DNA of 64,000 bases from Lachnospiraceae bacterium (GTDB taxonomy: Bacteria > Bacillota > Clostridia > Lachnospirales > Lachnospiraceae). Below, piece after piece: positions 1 to 9,072 of the stretch. Numbering within the stretch: position 1 is the first letter of the stretch; every line of letters begins with the position of its first letter. Where the stretch lies: contig JAFRSU010000010.1 in the NCBI GenBank assembly GCA_017427415.1, forward strand, positions 1 to 64,000. Direction: 5' to 3'. The notes under the pieces were generated by a model that saw only the letters and a list, made by a program, of their open reading frames with translations, searched no databases and was not told where the DNA came from. A program made the translations under genes and the position numbers.

Positions 1-1167
1 AACAATAATAATAACAACAATATAAACAATAATAATAAAAATAATGCCGGTACCGGTTCTTCAGCTAAAGTAAAGCAGGCTGAAGATATGCAGAAGAGCG
101 GTCAGTATACCGGCAATATCAACAATCCGTTCGGCGGTGTAGCATTATATGCAAATAATGATGCTGTATCGTATACCCAGTATTTCTCTGAGGGTACACA
201 TGACTTTACCTTAAGGGGAGCATCCAATAATTCCCAGATGGCTAAGGTTGATCTGGTAATAGGAAATCAGACGAAGGGAACATTCTATTTCGGTGATGCC
301 AATGCAGCGGAATATACGATCAAGAATGTATCCCACGGAACAGGCAACCAGACAGTAAAACTGGTGGTTACCGCAGATGACGGAAACTGGGATGCTTATG
401 TGGATTATCTGTCCATAAGCGGAGCAGGTACAGTACAGAATGAGAACGGTGCGAATGCAGGCAATACCTACAATGCCAATAACAATGCAGGCAACAATAC
501 CGCAAACAATCAGGGAAGTAACGCAGGTAGTAAAGGCAATATCGACCCCAACGGCAAAATGATCGCGCTCACCTTTGATGACGGACCTTCAGCAACTACC
601 ACAGGTCAGGTACTTGACGTATTGGACCGTTACGATGTAAAGGCTACATTCTTCCTGATCGGACAGAACATTAACGACGGAACACGTGCCATCATGCAGC
701 GCCAGAACAGTGCCGGACATGAGCTTGCAAATCATTCGTTTACTCACAGTGATATGACAAGGATGTCATATAGTGCTATCCAGGATGAGATCAATCGTAC
801 AAATAATCTTATCAGGCAGTACACAGGACAGACACCTAAGTTTTTCCGTCCGCCTTATATTTCAATCAACAATACAATGTATCAGGCTATAGACCTTGCA
901 TTTGTCCAGGGTGCCATGTTAAACGACTGGGAAAACGGTACATCCGTTCAGCAGAGAGTAAACAATGCACTTAATGCGGCAAGAGACGGTCAGATCATCA
1001 TGCTTCATGATTTTGAAGGAAATTATCAGACCGTACAGGCTCTTTCACAGATCATAGAAGGGCTGAAAAACCAGGGTTATCAGTTTGTTACATTAAGCGA
1101 GCTTTTCCAATATAAGGGAAAGAACGCAAACCAGGAATATAAGATCTGGTCAAACGTTTTTAATTGA
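1..1167 (+). CDS. Polysaccharide deacetylase (CE4) with CBM36-like xylan-binding module, 5' partial
   Basis: The reading frame is open from base 1, so the gene begins upstream of the window. Visible order: an Asn-rich linker (about bases 1-60), a carbohydrate-binding module of CBM36 type (about 85-430, ending in a WDAYVDYL motif), a second Asn/Ala/Gly-rich linker (430-540), then a NodB/CE4 domain (about 545-1110). All CE4 motifs are present: TFDDGPS at 571-591, HSFTH at 733-747, RPPY at 847-858, DW at 925-930 and LHD at 1003-1011. CE4 enzymes are metal-dependent deacetylases; with a xylan-binding module, acetylxylan esterase activity is likelier than peptidoglycan or chitin deacetylation. It is probably secreted, but the signal peptide is not in the window. 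Confidence 0.88.
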   Translation, partial: NNNNNNNINNNNKNNAGTGSSAKVKQAEDMQKSGQYTGNINNPFGGVALYANNDAVSYTQYFSEGTHDFTLRGASNNSQMAKVDLVIGNQTKGTFYFGDANAAEYTIKNVSHGTGNQTVKLVVTADDGNWDAYVDYLSISGAGTVQNENGANAGNTYNANNNAGNNTANNQGSNAGSKGNIDPNGKMIALTFDDGPSATTTGQVLDVLDRYDVKATFFLIGQNINDGTRAIMQRQNSAGHELANHSFTHSDMTRMSYSAIQDEINRTNNLIRQYTGQTPKFFRPPYISINNTMYQAIDLAFVQGAMLNDWENGTSVQQRVNNALNAARDGQIIMLHDFEGNYQTVQALSQIIEGLKNQGYQFVTLSELFQYKGKNANQEYKIWSNVFN

Positions 1168-1189
1168 AATTAAAAATAATATTTGTAAA

Positions 1190-1234
1190 AAAACAGGGCT
1201 CGTGACGGGAAGATTCCGAAACGAGCCCTGTTTT
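1190..1234. terminator. Bidirectional terminator between convergent genes
   Basis: A 14-bp perfect stem (arms 1190-1203 and 1221-1234, core CAGGGCTCGT) is flanked by A-rich sequence on the left and T-rich sequence on the right. It can therefore terminate both the deacetylase gene and the convergent MATE gene. Confidence 0.9.
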
Positions 1235-1243
1235 TATCGATCA

Positions 1244-2626
1244 CTATTTTAGTTTTTTAAGTTCCTGTACGGCAAAAGGTATGCTCATTAAAAGAGTGAG
1301 CACATCGGCTACCGACTGGGTTATCTCAACACCTGTAAGACCGAAGAAAACGGGAAGTATCAGGATAGCCGGAATAAAGAACAGACCGTTTCTGGCGGAT
1401 GCCGTTATGGAAGCCTTTATACCTTTACCCATGGACTGCAGCATCATATTGGTCATGACGATAAATGCGTTTATCGGTAGTATTGCGGCCTGACATCTGA
1501 GTGCCGTCTGTCCGACATTTATTACCTGCATACGTAATGCAGGATCGGTGTTTTCGGTATCGTGGATAAAAAGCTCGATAATACCGGGGGCGAATACGAA
1601 GCATATTATACCGAGTGCGGCAAGGAATATGGTACCCCATTTTACACAGAAGAAGAAACCTTCACGGACTCTTTCTTTTTTGCCGGCACCGTAGTTGAAT
1701 GAGCACACGGGCTGGTAGCCCTGGCCGAAGCCTATGAGTGCGGATATGAGCAGCATCATTACCCTGGTGGTTATGGACATTCCGGATATGGCAGCGTCCC
1801 CGCCTAATTCACCTGCGGTACGGTTGAGCAATGTAGTGGCTATGGCAGCCAAGCCTTGCCTGAATAGTGAAGGTATGCCGCCGTTTATGATCTCTAAAAC
1901 ATAATAACCGTTGATACGGATATTTTTTACGGAAAGCCTGATATTCTCGCCCTTGCGGCTGCTTATAAGCAGTATAAAGAAGCTTGTGATCTGTCCGGCT
2001 ACCGTAGCTATGGCAGCTCCTTTTACACCCAGCCCCATGCCCAGTATAAGGATAGGATCAAGGATTATGTTCATGACGGCACCGGATACAAGACCGATCA
2101 TGGCATACATGGCGCTTCCCTGAAACCTCAACTGGTTATTTACCACGAACTGTCCCATCATGAAAGGAGCACCGAACAATATGATACCGGCGTAGCTTTT
2201 GGTCATTTCTATGGTGGATGCGGACACATCATCCGATACAAGCAGGCTTACCAGGTCATCTATAAAAAGATTGCCGAGTATTGCCGCTAAAAGTCCTAAG
2301 GATATAGCAAGTAAAAAACCGGTAGAGGCCATTTCGTTTGCCTCTTTCTTTTTACCGGCACCGAGCATCCTCGAAAGAAAGTTGCCCGATCCGTGTCCGA
2401 AAAGAAAGCCGAAGGCCTGTATTACAGCCATAACAGGGAATACTATGCCGACTGCTGCCGTCGCCTGTATCGCGATATCGGGGATCCTTCCTACAAAGTA
2501 GGTGTCGGCGGTATTATATATACCTGTAACCAGCATGCTTATAACGGTCGGTATGGCAAGCTGTTTTATAAGCTTCGGGACCGGAGTCTCCGTCATATAT
2601 GTAAATCTGTCTTTCGGGGCAGCCAT
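1244..2626 (-). CDS. MATE family multidrug/metabolite efflux transporter
   Basis: A 460-aa polytopic membrane protein with about 12 predicted transmembrane segments in two MatE halves (roughly residues 20-180 and 245-405). The N-terminal run IPTVISMLVTGIYNTADTYF is typical of the family. MATE proteins export organic cations or metabolites using a Na+ or H+ gradient; the substrate cannot be read from sequence. The ATG follows an AAAGGAG ribosome site. Its promoter (2675-2703) faces away from the CotH gene. No regulator is adjacent. Confidence 0.9.
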   Translation of the reverse strand: MAAPKDRFTYMTETPVPKLIKQLAIPTVISMLVTGIYNTADTYFVGRIPDIAIQATAAVGIVFPVMAVIQAFGFLFGHGSGNFLSRMLGAGKKKEANEMASTGFLLAISLGLLAAILGNLFIDDLVSLLVSDDVSASTIEMTKSYAGIILFGAPFMMGQFVVNNQLRFQGSAMYAMIGLVSGAVMNIILDPILILGMGLGVKGAAIATVAGQITSFFILLISSRKGENIRLSVKNIRINGYYVLEIINGGIPSLFRQGLAAIATTLLNRTAGELGGDAAISGMSITTRVMMLLISALIGFGQGYQPVCSFNYGAGKKERVREGFFFCVKWGTIFLAALGIICFVFAPGIIELFIHDTENTDPALRMQVINVGQTALRCQAAILPINAFIVMTNMMLQSMGKGIKASITASARNGLFFIPAILILPVFFGLTGVEITQSVADVLTLLMSIPFAVQELKKLK

Positions 2627-2674
2627 TGAAATTCTCCTTTAAGTAATATGTACTCCGTCGGGATTAATGTTTTG

Positions 2675-2703
2675 ATTTTACAAAAAAAAGCCTTTCAAGT
2701 CAA
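2675..2703 (-). promoter_or_regulatory. Sigma-A promoter of the MATE gene
   Basis: On the minus strand TTGACT (2698-2703) and TAAAAT (2675-2680) are separated by 17 nt, giving a leader of about 40 nt. Confidence 0.7.
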
Positions 2704-2709
2704 GAATAA

Positions 2710-2738
2710 TTGCATTTTGTAGAATTCTGTGATATTAT
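2710..2738 (+). promoter_or_regulatory. Sigma-A promoter of the CotH-FliK-like unit
   Basis: TTGCAT (2710-2715), 17-nt spacer, TATTAT (2733-2738). The -35 lies 7 bp from the -35 of the divergent MATE promoter, so the two promoters are back to back. Confidence 0.65.
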
Positions 2739-2772
2739 CATGGATTAGAGGAAAGAAAGGTCAGCAATAAAA

Positions 2773-4551
2773 ATGAAAACAAAATACAGTGCAAAAATGA
2801 GGATTTTCCTGTTTTTGCTTATGATATGCATAACTGCCGGAGCATGTTCCAAAAATATGACGGATACGGTGCCGGAGGATGAAACGGTTAATTCTGATGA
2901 CATCGGGCAGGATATCACTGCGGCTCCGTCTGATACGGTACTCCCGACGGCAGAGACACCGGACGTGGTTGCAAATGTTACGGAGATACCTGATGAAGAC
3001 ATACCGGTCACCGAAATACCCGATGAAGATATACCGGTCACTGAAATACCGGATGAAGACCTAACGGTCATCGATATACCGGAAGAGGACCCGGCTGTCA
3101 CGGACATAACGGTCACACCTGAGGAAAAGAATTCCTCAAAAGAGGTATCAAAGGCACAGAAAACAAAGATAGCCGATAAGACTATACGTAAGTTTGCCAA
3201 GAATCTGGAAAAAACAACCGATATCCCCACCATACTCGTATATACCGAGGAGAATGCGGAGGTAGTATCTAGGGAGGATTATGTAAACTGTACCGTATAT
3301 ACGATAAACTGCGAAGACGAGTACAGGCTTTTCGGTAGTGCAGCCGGGATCAGGGTAAGAGGCAATTCCACCGCGTTTGGCGGAAATGTAGGGATGATAA
3401 GAAAGAACCAGGTGCCCTACAGGATAAAATTCGATAAGAAAACAAATCTGTTCGGATTAAATGACGCGGCGGAGTGTAAAAGCTGGGTTTTGCTCAGAGC
3501 CGAATACGACCTGCTCAAAAACGATATAGCATTCCGGCTCGGAAGAACGATCATTCACGAATATAATTATTGCTCGGACGGTATTCCGGTGCATGTATAT
3601 CTTAACGGTGTTTTTAAGGGTGTATATGAGCTGTGTGAGCAAAGCCAGATAAATAAACACAGGATAAATATAGCTGAGACTCCCGAAGGGTATGAAGGGA
3701 CCGATACGGGATATCTGGTAGAGATAGACAATTACGGTGAAAAGCCCAACTTTACGGTAAACTATGCCGGAGCTTCGTTCACTGATGACAACGGAGTCAC
3801 AAAGCAGTTTAAGACAAAGTATTATTCTGTAAAAAGCGATGTATATTCAAACAAGCAGACACAGTATATAAAGAAATATATCAACAACGTTTTTAAGGTT
3901 CTGTATGAGGCATGCGAAAACGGGAATTATTATTTTCTTGATAAGAATAACGACCTTGTCGCTGCCAAAAAGAAAAAACTTAAAGTAAAAGACGAGGACG
4001 GAAATCTTAAGGACCCCGCAGAGGTAGTGGCTGAAAGAGTCATAGACCTTGATGCTGTGGCAGATCTTTATCTTGTATATGAGATCACTAAGGACAGGGA
4101 TGTCGGAGAAGGCAGTTTTTATATGTATGCAGACTTTTCTCCGGAAAGCGAGGACCACAGGCTTACATTTACATGCCCGTGGGATTTCGAATGGGCATAC
4201 GAAGGGTCTTCTTCGGGAAAATATGCGGCGGTCTTTAATACGGAGAGCTTTGTCGAAGTATTTGAAGAGCGTTCCAATCCGTGGTTCATTCTTTTGATCA
4301 GGCAGGACTGGTTTAAGGAAAGGGTAAGACGCAGATGGGCTGAACTTAGGACCATAGATGCGGACACAGGTACGGACCTTATCTCGGCTTGCCTTAAGGA
4401 AGAAAGAGAATTGCTGGAAAAGTATAACAAGGACCTCGCAAAGCAAGGTAACAGTGCCTGTAAAAAGGCGGAAAATCTTATATCATGGACCGAAAAACGT
4501 ATCAAATGGCTGGATGGGTGGTTAATTGATGATCAACGGGATCAGACTTGA
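2773..4551 (+). CDS. CotH kinase-like lipoprotein
   Basis: A 592-aa protein with a lipoprotein signal (hydrophobic residues 11-22, lipobox AGAC with Cys25), an acidic repeat stalk (about residues 65-115, IPDED units) and a CotH domain (about 185-575). CotH features seen: IRVRGNST, KSWVLLRAEYDLLKND, a DRDVGEGSFYMYAD segment and PWDFEWAYEG. The last two correspond to the catalytic loop and metal-binding region of these atypical secreted kinases. CotH family members phosphorylate spore-coat or surface proteins; here the substrate is unknown and the lipid anchor suggests action on the outer face of the membrane. The gene overlaps the next by 23 bases and is probably co-transcribed with it. Confidence 0.8.
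   Translation: MKTKYSAKMRIFLFLLMICITAGACSKNMTDTVPEDETVNSDDIGQDITAAPSDTVLPTAETPDVVANVTEIPDEDIPVTEIPDEDIPVTEIPDEDLTVIDIPEEDPAVTDITVTPEEKNSSKEVSKAQKTKIADKTIRKFAKNLEKTTDIPTILVYTEENAEVVSREDYVNCTVYTINCEDEYRLFGSAAGIRVRGNSTAFGGNVGMIRKNQVPYRIKFDKKTNLFGLNDAAECKSWVLLRAEYDLLKNDIAFRLGRTIIHEYNYCSDGIPVHVYLNGVFKGVYELCEQSQINKHRINIAETPEGYEGTDTGYLVEIDNYGEKPNFTVNYAGASFTDDNGVTKQFKTKYYSVKSDVYSNKQTQYIKKYINNVFKVLYEACENGNYYFLDKNNDLVAAKKKKLKVKDEDGNLKDPAEVVAERVIDLDAVADLYLVYEITKDRDVGEGSFYMYADFSPESEDHRLTFTCPWDFEWAYEGSSSGKYAAVFNTESFVEVFEERSNPWFILLIRQDWFKERVRRRWAELRTIDADTGTDLISACLKEERELLEKYNKDLAKQGNSACKKAENLISWTEKRIKWLDGWLIDDQRDQT
2977..3096 (+). repeat. Tandem 30-bp repeat coding an acidic stalk
   Basis: Three good copies plus one degenerate copy of a 30-bp unit (2977-3006, 3007-3036, 3037-3066, 3067-3096) encode VTEIPDEDIP-type decapeptides in the CotH-like lipoprotein. 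The copies differ mainly at third positions. Confidence 0.9.
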
Positions 4552-6253
4552 CGAACAAAGGGTAACTGTATATGATGACATGCGGAGCCAGATTCAGCAG
4601 ACGGACAGCGGGAGTACCGCTGCCAAGGTAACCGAATCTGCCCAGAATGTCTTAAAAGCCCCTGAGATGGCAGAGAACCAGGCTGCTGCGGGAGGGGTTA
4701 ATGCTGCTGTCCAAAAAGCCTTAGAGGAAGCAGGATTGCCGAAGAATGAGCGTAACAGCGGTATTGTGCGCCAGATGCTTGAAAATCAGATGTCCATAGA
4801 CAAGGACAGCCTTTCACGTGTGGTACAGCAGGCAAATATGTTCAGAGAGGCTGATATTTCCACGCTTCTTCTCATGAATAAGAATAATATGCCCGTGACA
4901 CATTTTACGGCGGCACAGCTTCAGGCATATATAAATAACGAACAGAATCTGTCGGAACAGATGGGAGATGTCATAAACAGCCTGATGGAATACCTGGCCG
5001 GGGATGCCGCATCGGGTACTCCTGCGGTTAACATCGGCGTCTTAGAGCTTCTGACCGGTACGAATGAAGCTATAGCGGATGCAGCAGGTACTGCAGCGGA
5101 AGTCACTGCGGCACAGGTAGCTGCAGAGAATATAGAAGCCTTAGCCGGAGGGGAAGCCAATGTAATGAACGTCCTTATGACGGGACAGGGCGGATCGGAA
5201 GCTGTAATTGCGGCAGCAGGACAGGGTGCGGCTGCAAATGTCGAGGAGGCAGAAGTACTTAACATGCTCCAAACCGAATCGGTGACAAATGTGATAAATG
5301 AACTCGGTACAGACGCGGAAGGCAGCGGTGCCAACTGGATGAACGGCTTCGGTACAGATGAAAGCGGGCTTACCTCCGATGCTTTTAACGAGTACAATAT
5401 GGATAACGGGAAAGGCAGCCTTACCGCAAATGCGGGATCTGAGAATACCGCTTCAGAGGGACAGGAAGTGCCTTTGTCGTCGCTGCTTTCGGAAAGTGAG
5501 ATAAATGAACTGAACAGCCTTCAGAGCAGACTGTTCGGTAAGGAGGCAGGAGCGGATCCCGATGCCTCATCCGCACAGGTACTTAAAAATATCTATGAAA
5601 ATATTAATAATTTAAGTGAAGCGGAGCTTAAGGAACTTTTCCAGTCAGAGCCATACAGAAAACTTATAGGAAAAGCTTTGGGAGAAAAGTTTACGCTTAA
5701 TGCTGAAGATATAGACTCTGCTGATTCTATAAACGATTATTATAAAGAGACTTTTAAGGCTTTAAGCAAACTGCAGGAAATGGTGGGCAAGGACTCTGCC
5801 ATGGCGGATAAGCTTTCAAAGCCCATGGACAATATGAAGTTCATGGATACTCTTAACAATGTGTTCCCTTATATCCAGCTGCCGTTAAAGCTTAATGAGG
5901 GAAAGACCCACGGGGAACTGTATGTGTTTAAAAAAGGCAGGAACAATGCCGATCCGGGTGATTCCAAAAGTGTACTGCTGCATCTTGATATGGATAGCTT
6001 AGGACCCACAGATGTACACATGGAACTGAAATCCGGATTTTTGAAGCTTCGTTTTTACTGCGAAAATGAGCTGTCTAAAAATATACTTTCGGATCATTTC
6101 GGAGAGCTTGAAACCGCACTTTCAAATAAGAATTTCCAGGTGACATCGGAGTTTAACGTGCGTACCGTCGAGACCCGGCATATGGTCGAGGCTCTTTCGG
6201 GCGGTTCGGAAAATCTGCCTGAGTTCAAGTACAACTTTGATATAAGGGCCTGA
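4529..6253 (+). CDS. FliK-like protein (flagellar hook-length control C-terminal domain)
   Basis: A 574-aa protein from ATG 4529 (a TTG lies just before it); GGGTGG near 4515 is the likely ribosome site. Residues 1-430 are low-complexity, Ala/Glu/Asn-rich and probably disordered. The C-terminal 130 residues match the Flg_hook fold of FliK: SLGPTDVHMELKSGFLKLRF followed by an alternating helix/strand segment. FliK measures hook length and switches flagellar export specificity, but no other flagellar gene is in the window, so the role is uncertain. It may be a secreted FliK relative. The 23-base overlap with the CotH-like gene suggests translational coupling. Confidence 0.65.
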   Translation: MINGIRLDEQRVTVYDDMRSQIQQTDSGSTAAKVTESAQNVLKAPEMAENQAAAGGVNAAVQKALEEAGLPKNERNSGIVRQMLENQMSIDKDSLSRVVQQANMFREADISTLLLMNKNNMPVTHFTAAQLQAYINNEQNLSEQMGDVINSLMEYLAGDAASGTPAVNIGVLELLTGTNEAIADAAGTAAEVTAAQVAAENIEALAGGEANVMNVLMTGQGGSEAVIAAAGQGAAANVEEAEVLNMLQTESVTNVINELGTDAEGSGANWMNGFGTDESGLTSDAFNEYNMDNGKGSLTANAGSENTASEGQEVPLSSLLSESEINELNSLQSRLFGKEAGADPDASSAQVLKNIYENINNLSEAELKELFQSEPYRKLIGKALGEKFTLNAEDIDSADSINDYYKETFKALSKLQEMVGKDSAMADKLSKPMDNMKFMDTLNNVFPYIQLPLKLNEGKTHGELYVFKKGRNNADPGDSKSVLLHLDMDSLGPTDVHMELKSGFLKLRFYCENELSKNILSDHFGELETALSNKNFQVTSEFNVRTVETRHMVEALSGGSENLPEFKYNFDIRA

Positions 6254-6279
6254 TCCGGGAAATTGAGATAGGGAATATT

Positions 6280-7014
6280 ATGGACGATCAAAATAAAGAT
6301 AAGAATATGGCAAGTGCCATAAGTTATGATAATTCGGATTCTTTTAAACCGAGGGATATCCTGCTCGGAGTGTTTTTCTTCTTTGCACTTTTGGGTCTGG
6401 GACTTTTTATAGCCATTAATTTTAAACCGATCTATTATTCATGTATTGACAAATACGAACTTGAAAAGGCAAGCGGCCTTGACAGGGAAGAGATCATACT
6501 GAACTATGATGCTCTGATATCTTACTGCAGTCCGTTTCATTTCGGAGAACTATCATTCCCGACATTAAAAGCATCGGTATCGGGACTGTCTCATTTCGCC
6601 GAGGCAAAAAGGCTGATGGTCATATTTTATATAATAGGAGTGATAGCAGCCGTTATCACGGTATTCGGTTTTATAAAGAGGATCCGAAATAAGGAGATAA
6701 GGTTTTACAGGGTATGCGCCATAACGAGTATTGCAGTACCCGTACTTTTAGGACTGTTCTGTGCTATCGATTTTGACAGGCTTTTTGTGATATTCCATAA
6801 GATAGCGTTTAATAATGACGACTGGCTGTTCGATCCCGAGACAGACCCTGTGATAAGGATACTGCCCGAAGAGTTTTTCATGCGGTGCCTGATCACGATA
6901 CTGCTGACGATCATAATAGGGGCTGTAACGCTGATCATCATATATATGTGTAAAAAGAGGAAAAAAAGAAAAGAAGGAGCTCCACTTCCCAAACAGATGA
7001 ACTTTTATTATTAA
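6280..7014 (+). CDS. DUF1461 / TIGR01906 family integral membrane protein
   Basis: A 244-aa protein with four predicted transmembrane helices (about residues 28-48, 107-127, 147-167, 205-227). The family signature WLFDPETDPVIRILPEEFF sits between helices three and four. The C-terminus is a Lys/Arg-rich cytoplasmic tail. Function is unknown in this family. It follows the FliK-like gene by 26 bases and is probably the last gene of that unit. Confidence 0.75.
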   Translation: MDDQNKDKNMASAISYDNSDSFKPRDILLGVFFFFALLGLGLFIAINFKPIYYSCIDKYELEKASGLDREEIILNYDALISYCSPFHFGELSFPTLKASVSGLSHFAEAKRLMVIFYIIGVIAAVITVFGFIKRIRNKEIRFYRVCAITSIAVPVLLGLFCAIDFDRLFVIFHKIAFNNDDWLFDPETDPVIRILPEEFFMRCLITILLTIIIGAVTLIIIYMCKKRKKRKEGAPLPKQMNFYY

Positions 7015-7067
7015 TATTATGTTCATAGTATATTTACAGAATTTTCCGAAAGTTTTTCTGCAAAGGC

Positions 7068-7096
7068 TTGCTTATCGTTATTACAAATGGTATAAT
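7068..7096 (+). promoter_or_regulatory. Sigma-A promoter of degV-yhfC
   Basis: TTGCTT (7068-7073), 17-nt spacer, TATAAT (7091-7096). Confidence 0.75.
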
Positions 7097-7146
7097 ACGT
7101 AACCGGCATGCTTGATCGACTTTTTGTAAAACGGAAGGAAAGCTTT

Positions 7147-8028
7147 ATGAAAGACAATGACTATATAATCGTATCGGACGCTACCGTGGATCTTGACAGA
7201 TCGATACTTGAACAGCTTAACGTAAGGATCATCCCGATGATCTATGTTCTTGACGGAAAAGAGAATTTCTGCAATCCCCTGGAACAGGATATAGACCATG
7301 ACGGTTTTTATGAAAAGGTAAATGCGGGGATACCGGTGTCGACATCGCAAAATCCGCCTACGATCTTTACTGACTTTTATGAGAAAATAGCAAAAGAATA
7401 TAAAAACATCCTGTATTTATGCTTTTCATCGGGGTTAAGCGGTAATTACGGATCTGCTGTGATCGGGGCCGGGGAATACATGGAGGAGCATCCCGGTATA
7501 AGGATCGAAGTAGTGGATTCATTATGTGCTTCGGTAGGAGAGGGCTATCTTTTACGGGAAGTGTGCAGAAAGCGTGATGAAGGAGCTTCCTTTGAGGAAC
7601 TGCTCCGGTATACGGAAGAAATAAAAAGACAGGTATGCCACTGGTTTGTAGTGGGCAATCTTGACCAGCTAGCCCGCGGCGGAAGGATCAATCCCGCTTT
7701 GGCAAAGCTCGGTTCTATATTAAATATACATCCCATACTTACAACGGATGATGCGGGTAAGCTCAAAGTATCGGAAAAGGTACGGGGAATGAAAAAGGCT
7801 CTTTTAAAGCTGTGTGAGCGTTTTGAAAATAATGCTTTCCCGGGAGACGGACACAGGATAATGGTGGCACATGCCGCATCCCCGGAGCTTGCAGAGGAAC
7901 TTAAAAATCTGCTCCTTGCAACAGGCAGGGTAAGTGACTGCATAATCCAGAAGATAGGTCCTGTCATCGGATCACATACAGGTTCACCTATGTGTGCTGT
8001 TGTGTTTATGGGCAGACAGGAAGAATAG
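7147..8028 (+). CDS. DegV family fatty-acid-binding protein
   Basis: A 293-aa protein. ATG 7147 is chosen because a GGAAGGAAAG ribosome site precedes it; an upstream in-frame start has none. DegV hallmarks: the N-terminal IVSDATVDL strand, TSQNPP (lipid head-group pocket), GRINPALAKLGSILNI, and IGSHTGSP near the C-terminus. DegV (FakB-type) proteins bind acyl chains and present them to the FakA kinase for acyl-phosphate formation; no fakA is in the window. A second DegV is encoded at 42185. It is co-oriented with the YhfC-like gene 19 bases downstream. Confidence 0.9.
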   Translation: MKDNDYIIVSDATVDLDRSILEQLNVRIIPMIYVLDGKENFCNPLEQDIDHDGFYEKVNAGIPVSTSQNPPTIFTDFYEKIAKEYKNILYLCFSSGLSGNYGSAVIGAGEYMEEHPGIRIEVVDSLCASVGEGYLLREVCRKRDEGASFEELLRYTEEIKRQVCHWFVVGNLDQLARGGRINPALAKLGSILNIHPILTTDDAGKLKVSEKVRGMKKALLKLCERFENNAFPGDGHRIMVAHAASPELAEELKNLLLATGRVSDCIIQKIGPVIGSHTGSPMCAVVFMGRQEE

Positions 8029-8047
8029 AAGTTAGGCGGTATCAGAC

Positions 8048-8902
8048 ATGGTAAACAACGGAGTTGTAATCTCTCTTTATACTTTGCTGGTGGCTATCGT
8101 TACGTTTCCGATAATGATAATCATACTGATGAAGATAAAGAGAAAAATCAAATTTTCTCCCTTCCTTTTGGGACTTTTGGTATATTTTACGTTCGGAGTC
8201 TTTTCCACAACGGTCATACATACCATTTTCTTAAACCCCGGAAGGCCTACTTATAATTTCCTTAACGGAAATGTAGTCGCTTATTCGCTTTACTTTGCGG
8301 TAGTGGTAGGTGTACTCGAAGAATTCGGATTTCTTCTGGCATTTAAGAAGATAATCCCGGGATACGATGAAAAAGAGACTCCCATCACTCTGGCACTCGG
8401 AAATGCCTGGTTTGAAGTGATCATGGTCTGCTTTTTGGCACTTGCGGCATACATCGCATATGCGACTAAGCTTAATGAAGTGGGAGAGGACGGATTCAGG
8501 GAATTCTATAAGGATATAGAAAACCTTAATATTGAAGATACTCTTAGCGTCATAGAATCCATTACCGTCATGGATGTCATAATGCTGGCAGTTCAGAGAG
8601 TCGCATATTTTATCATGCATATTTCACTGTCGGTGATCATATTCTATTCGGTTAAGAAGAACATCATACAGTACTTCTGGATGGCTGTTATATTCCGCGG
8701 ATTGTGTACGGTACCCGGTGCGGTTGAAAAGTTCAATGCCGATGCGCTGGCAATGGGAAGCAAGATACCGCTTACGATATATCTTCTCTTTGTCATCGGA
8801 GTTGCATGTTTCATTGCACTTAAGCTGTATAAAAGCTACAATATGGGAAAGACGCTGTATCCTTCGGATCTGTTTAAGAAACAGCCACAGGTGCATTTAT
8901 AA
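8048..8902 (+). CDS. YhfC-like polytopic membrane protein
   Basis: A 284-aa protein with about seven or eight hydrophobic helices. The order of motifs resembles the YhfC glutamic-type intramembrane protease family: VLEEFGFLLAF, GNAWFEVIM and QRVAYFIMHISLSVIIF. Compared with the usual pattern, as I recall it, the Arg after the EE pair and the His of the second motif are absent, so proteolytic activity is doubtful. It lies in a two-gene unit with degV. Confidence 0.6.
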   Translation: MVNNGVVISLYTLLVAIVTFPIMIIILMKIKRKIKFSPFLLGLLVYFTFGVFSTTVIHTIFLNPGRPTYNFLNGNVVAYSLYFAVVVGVLEEFGFLLAFKKIIPGYDEKETPITLALGNAWFEVIMVCFLALAAYIAYATKLNEVGEDGFREFYKDIENLNIEDTLSVIESITVMDVIMLAVQRVAYFIMHISLSVIIFYSVKKNIIQYFWMAVIFRGLCTVPGAVEKFNADALAMGSKIPLTIYLLFVIGVACFIALKLYKSYNMGKTLYPSDLFKKQPQVHL

Positions 8903-8905
8903 ACA

Positions 8906-8932
8906 TTATACAAAACAATGTATAAAAATACA
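8906..8932. promoter_or_regulatory. Overlapping palindromes upstream of argG (possible ArgR site 1)
   Basis: TGTAT-AAAA-ATACA (8919-8932) has the 5-4-5 layout of an ARG box with T for A at the third position. It overlaps a second inverted repeat TTATACA/TGTATAA (8906-8912, 8919-8925). It lies 22 bp upstream of the argG -35. Confidence 0.5.
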
Positions 8933-8953
8933 TAAAAATTTAAAAATATACAC

Positions 8954-8982
8954 TTGACAAACACGATTAATAGGAGTATATT
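8954..8982 (+). promoter_or_regulatory. Sigma-A promoter of argG
   Basis: TTGACA (8954-8959), 17-nt spacer, TATATT (8977-8982). It sits between the two ArgR-like palindromes. Confidence 0.85.
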
Positions 8983-8997
8983 CTAAAACAAGCTTGG

Positions 8998-9011
8998 TGA
9001 ATTTATATTCA
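8998..9011. promoter_or_regulatory. ARG box (ArgR operator) downstream of the argG promoter
   Basis: TGAAT-TTAT-ATTCA is a perfect match to the ArgR/AhrC consensus TGAATWWWWATTCA. It begins about 9 bp after the expected transcription start, where a bound repressor would block initiation. Confidence 0.8.
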
Positions 9012-9072
9012 TTGAAGGACCAGAATAATGTATATTTATTAAAATAACCACCATACAAAGGAGAACGACAAA

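Noticed and set aside
2745..3233. 162-codon minus-strand frame with Ser/Gly repeats opposite the CotH-like gene
   Set aside because: It mirrors the 30-bp tandem repeats of the real gene, has no ribosome site and covers the promoter region.
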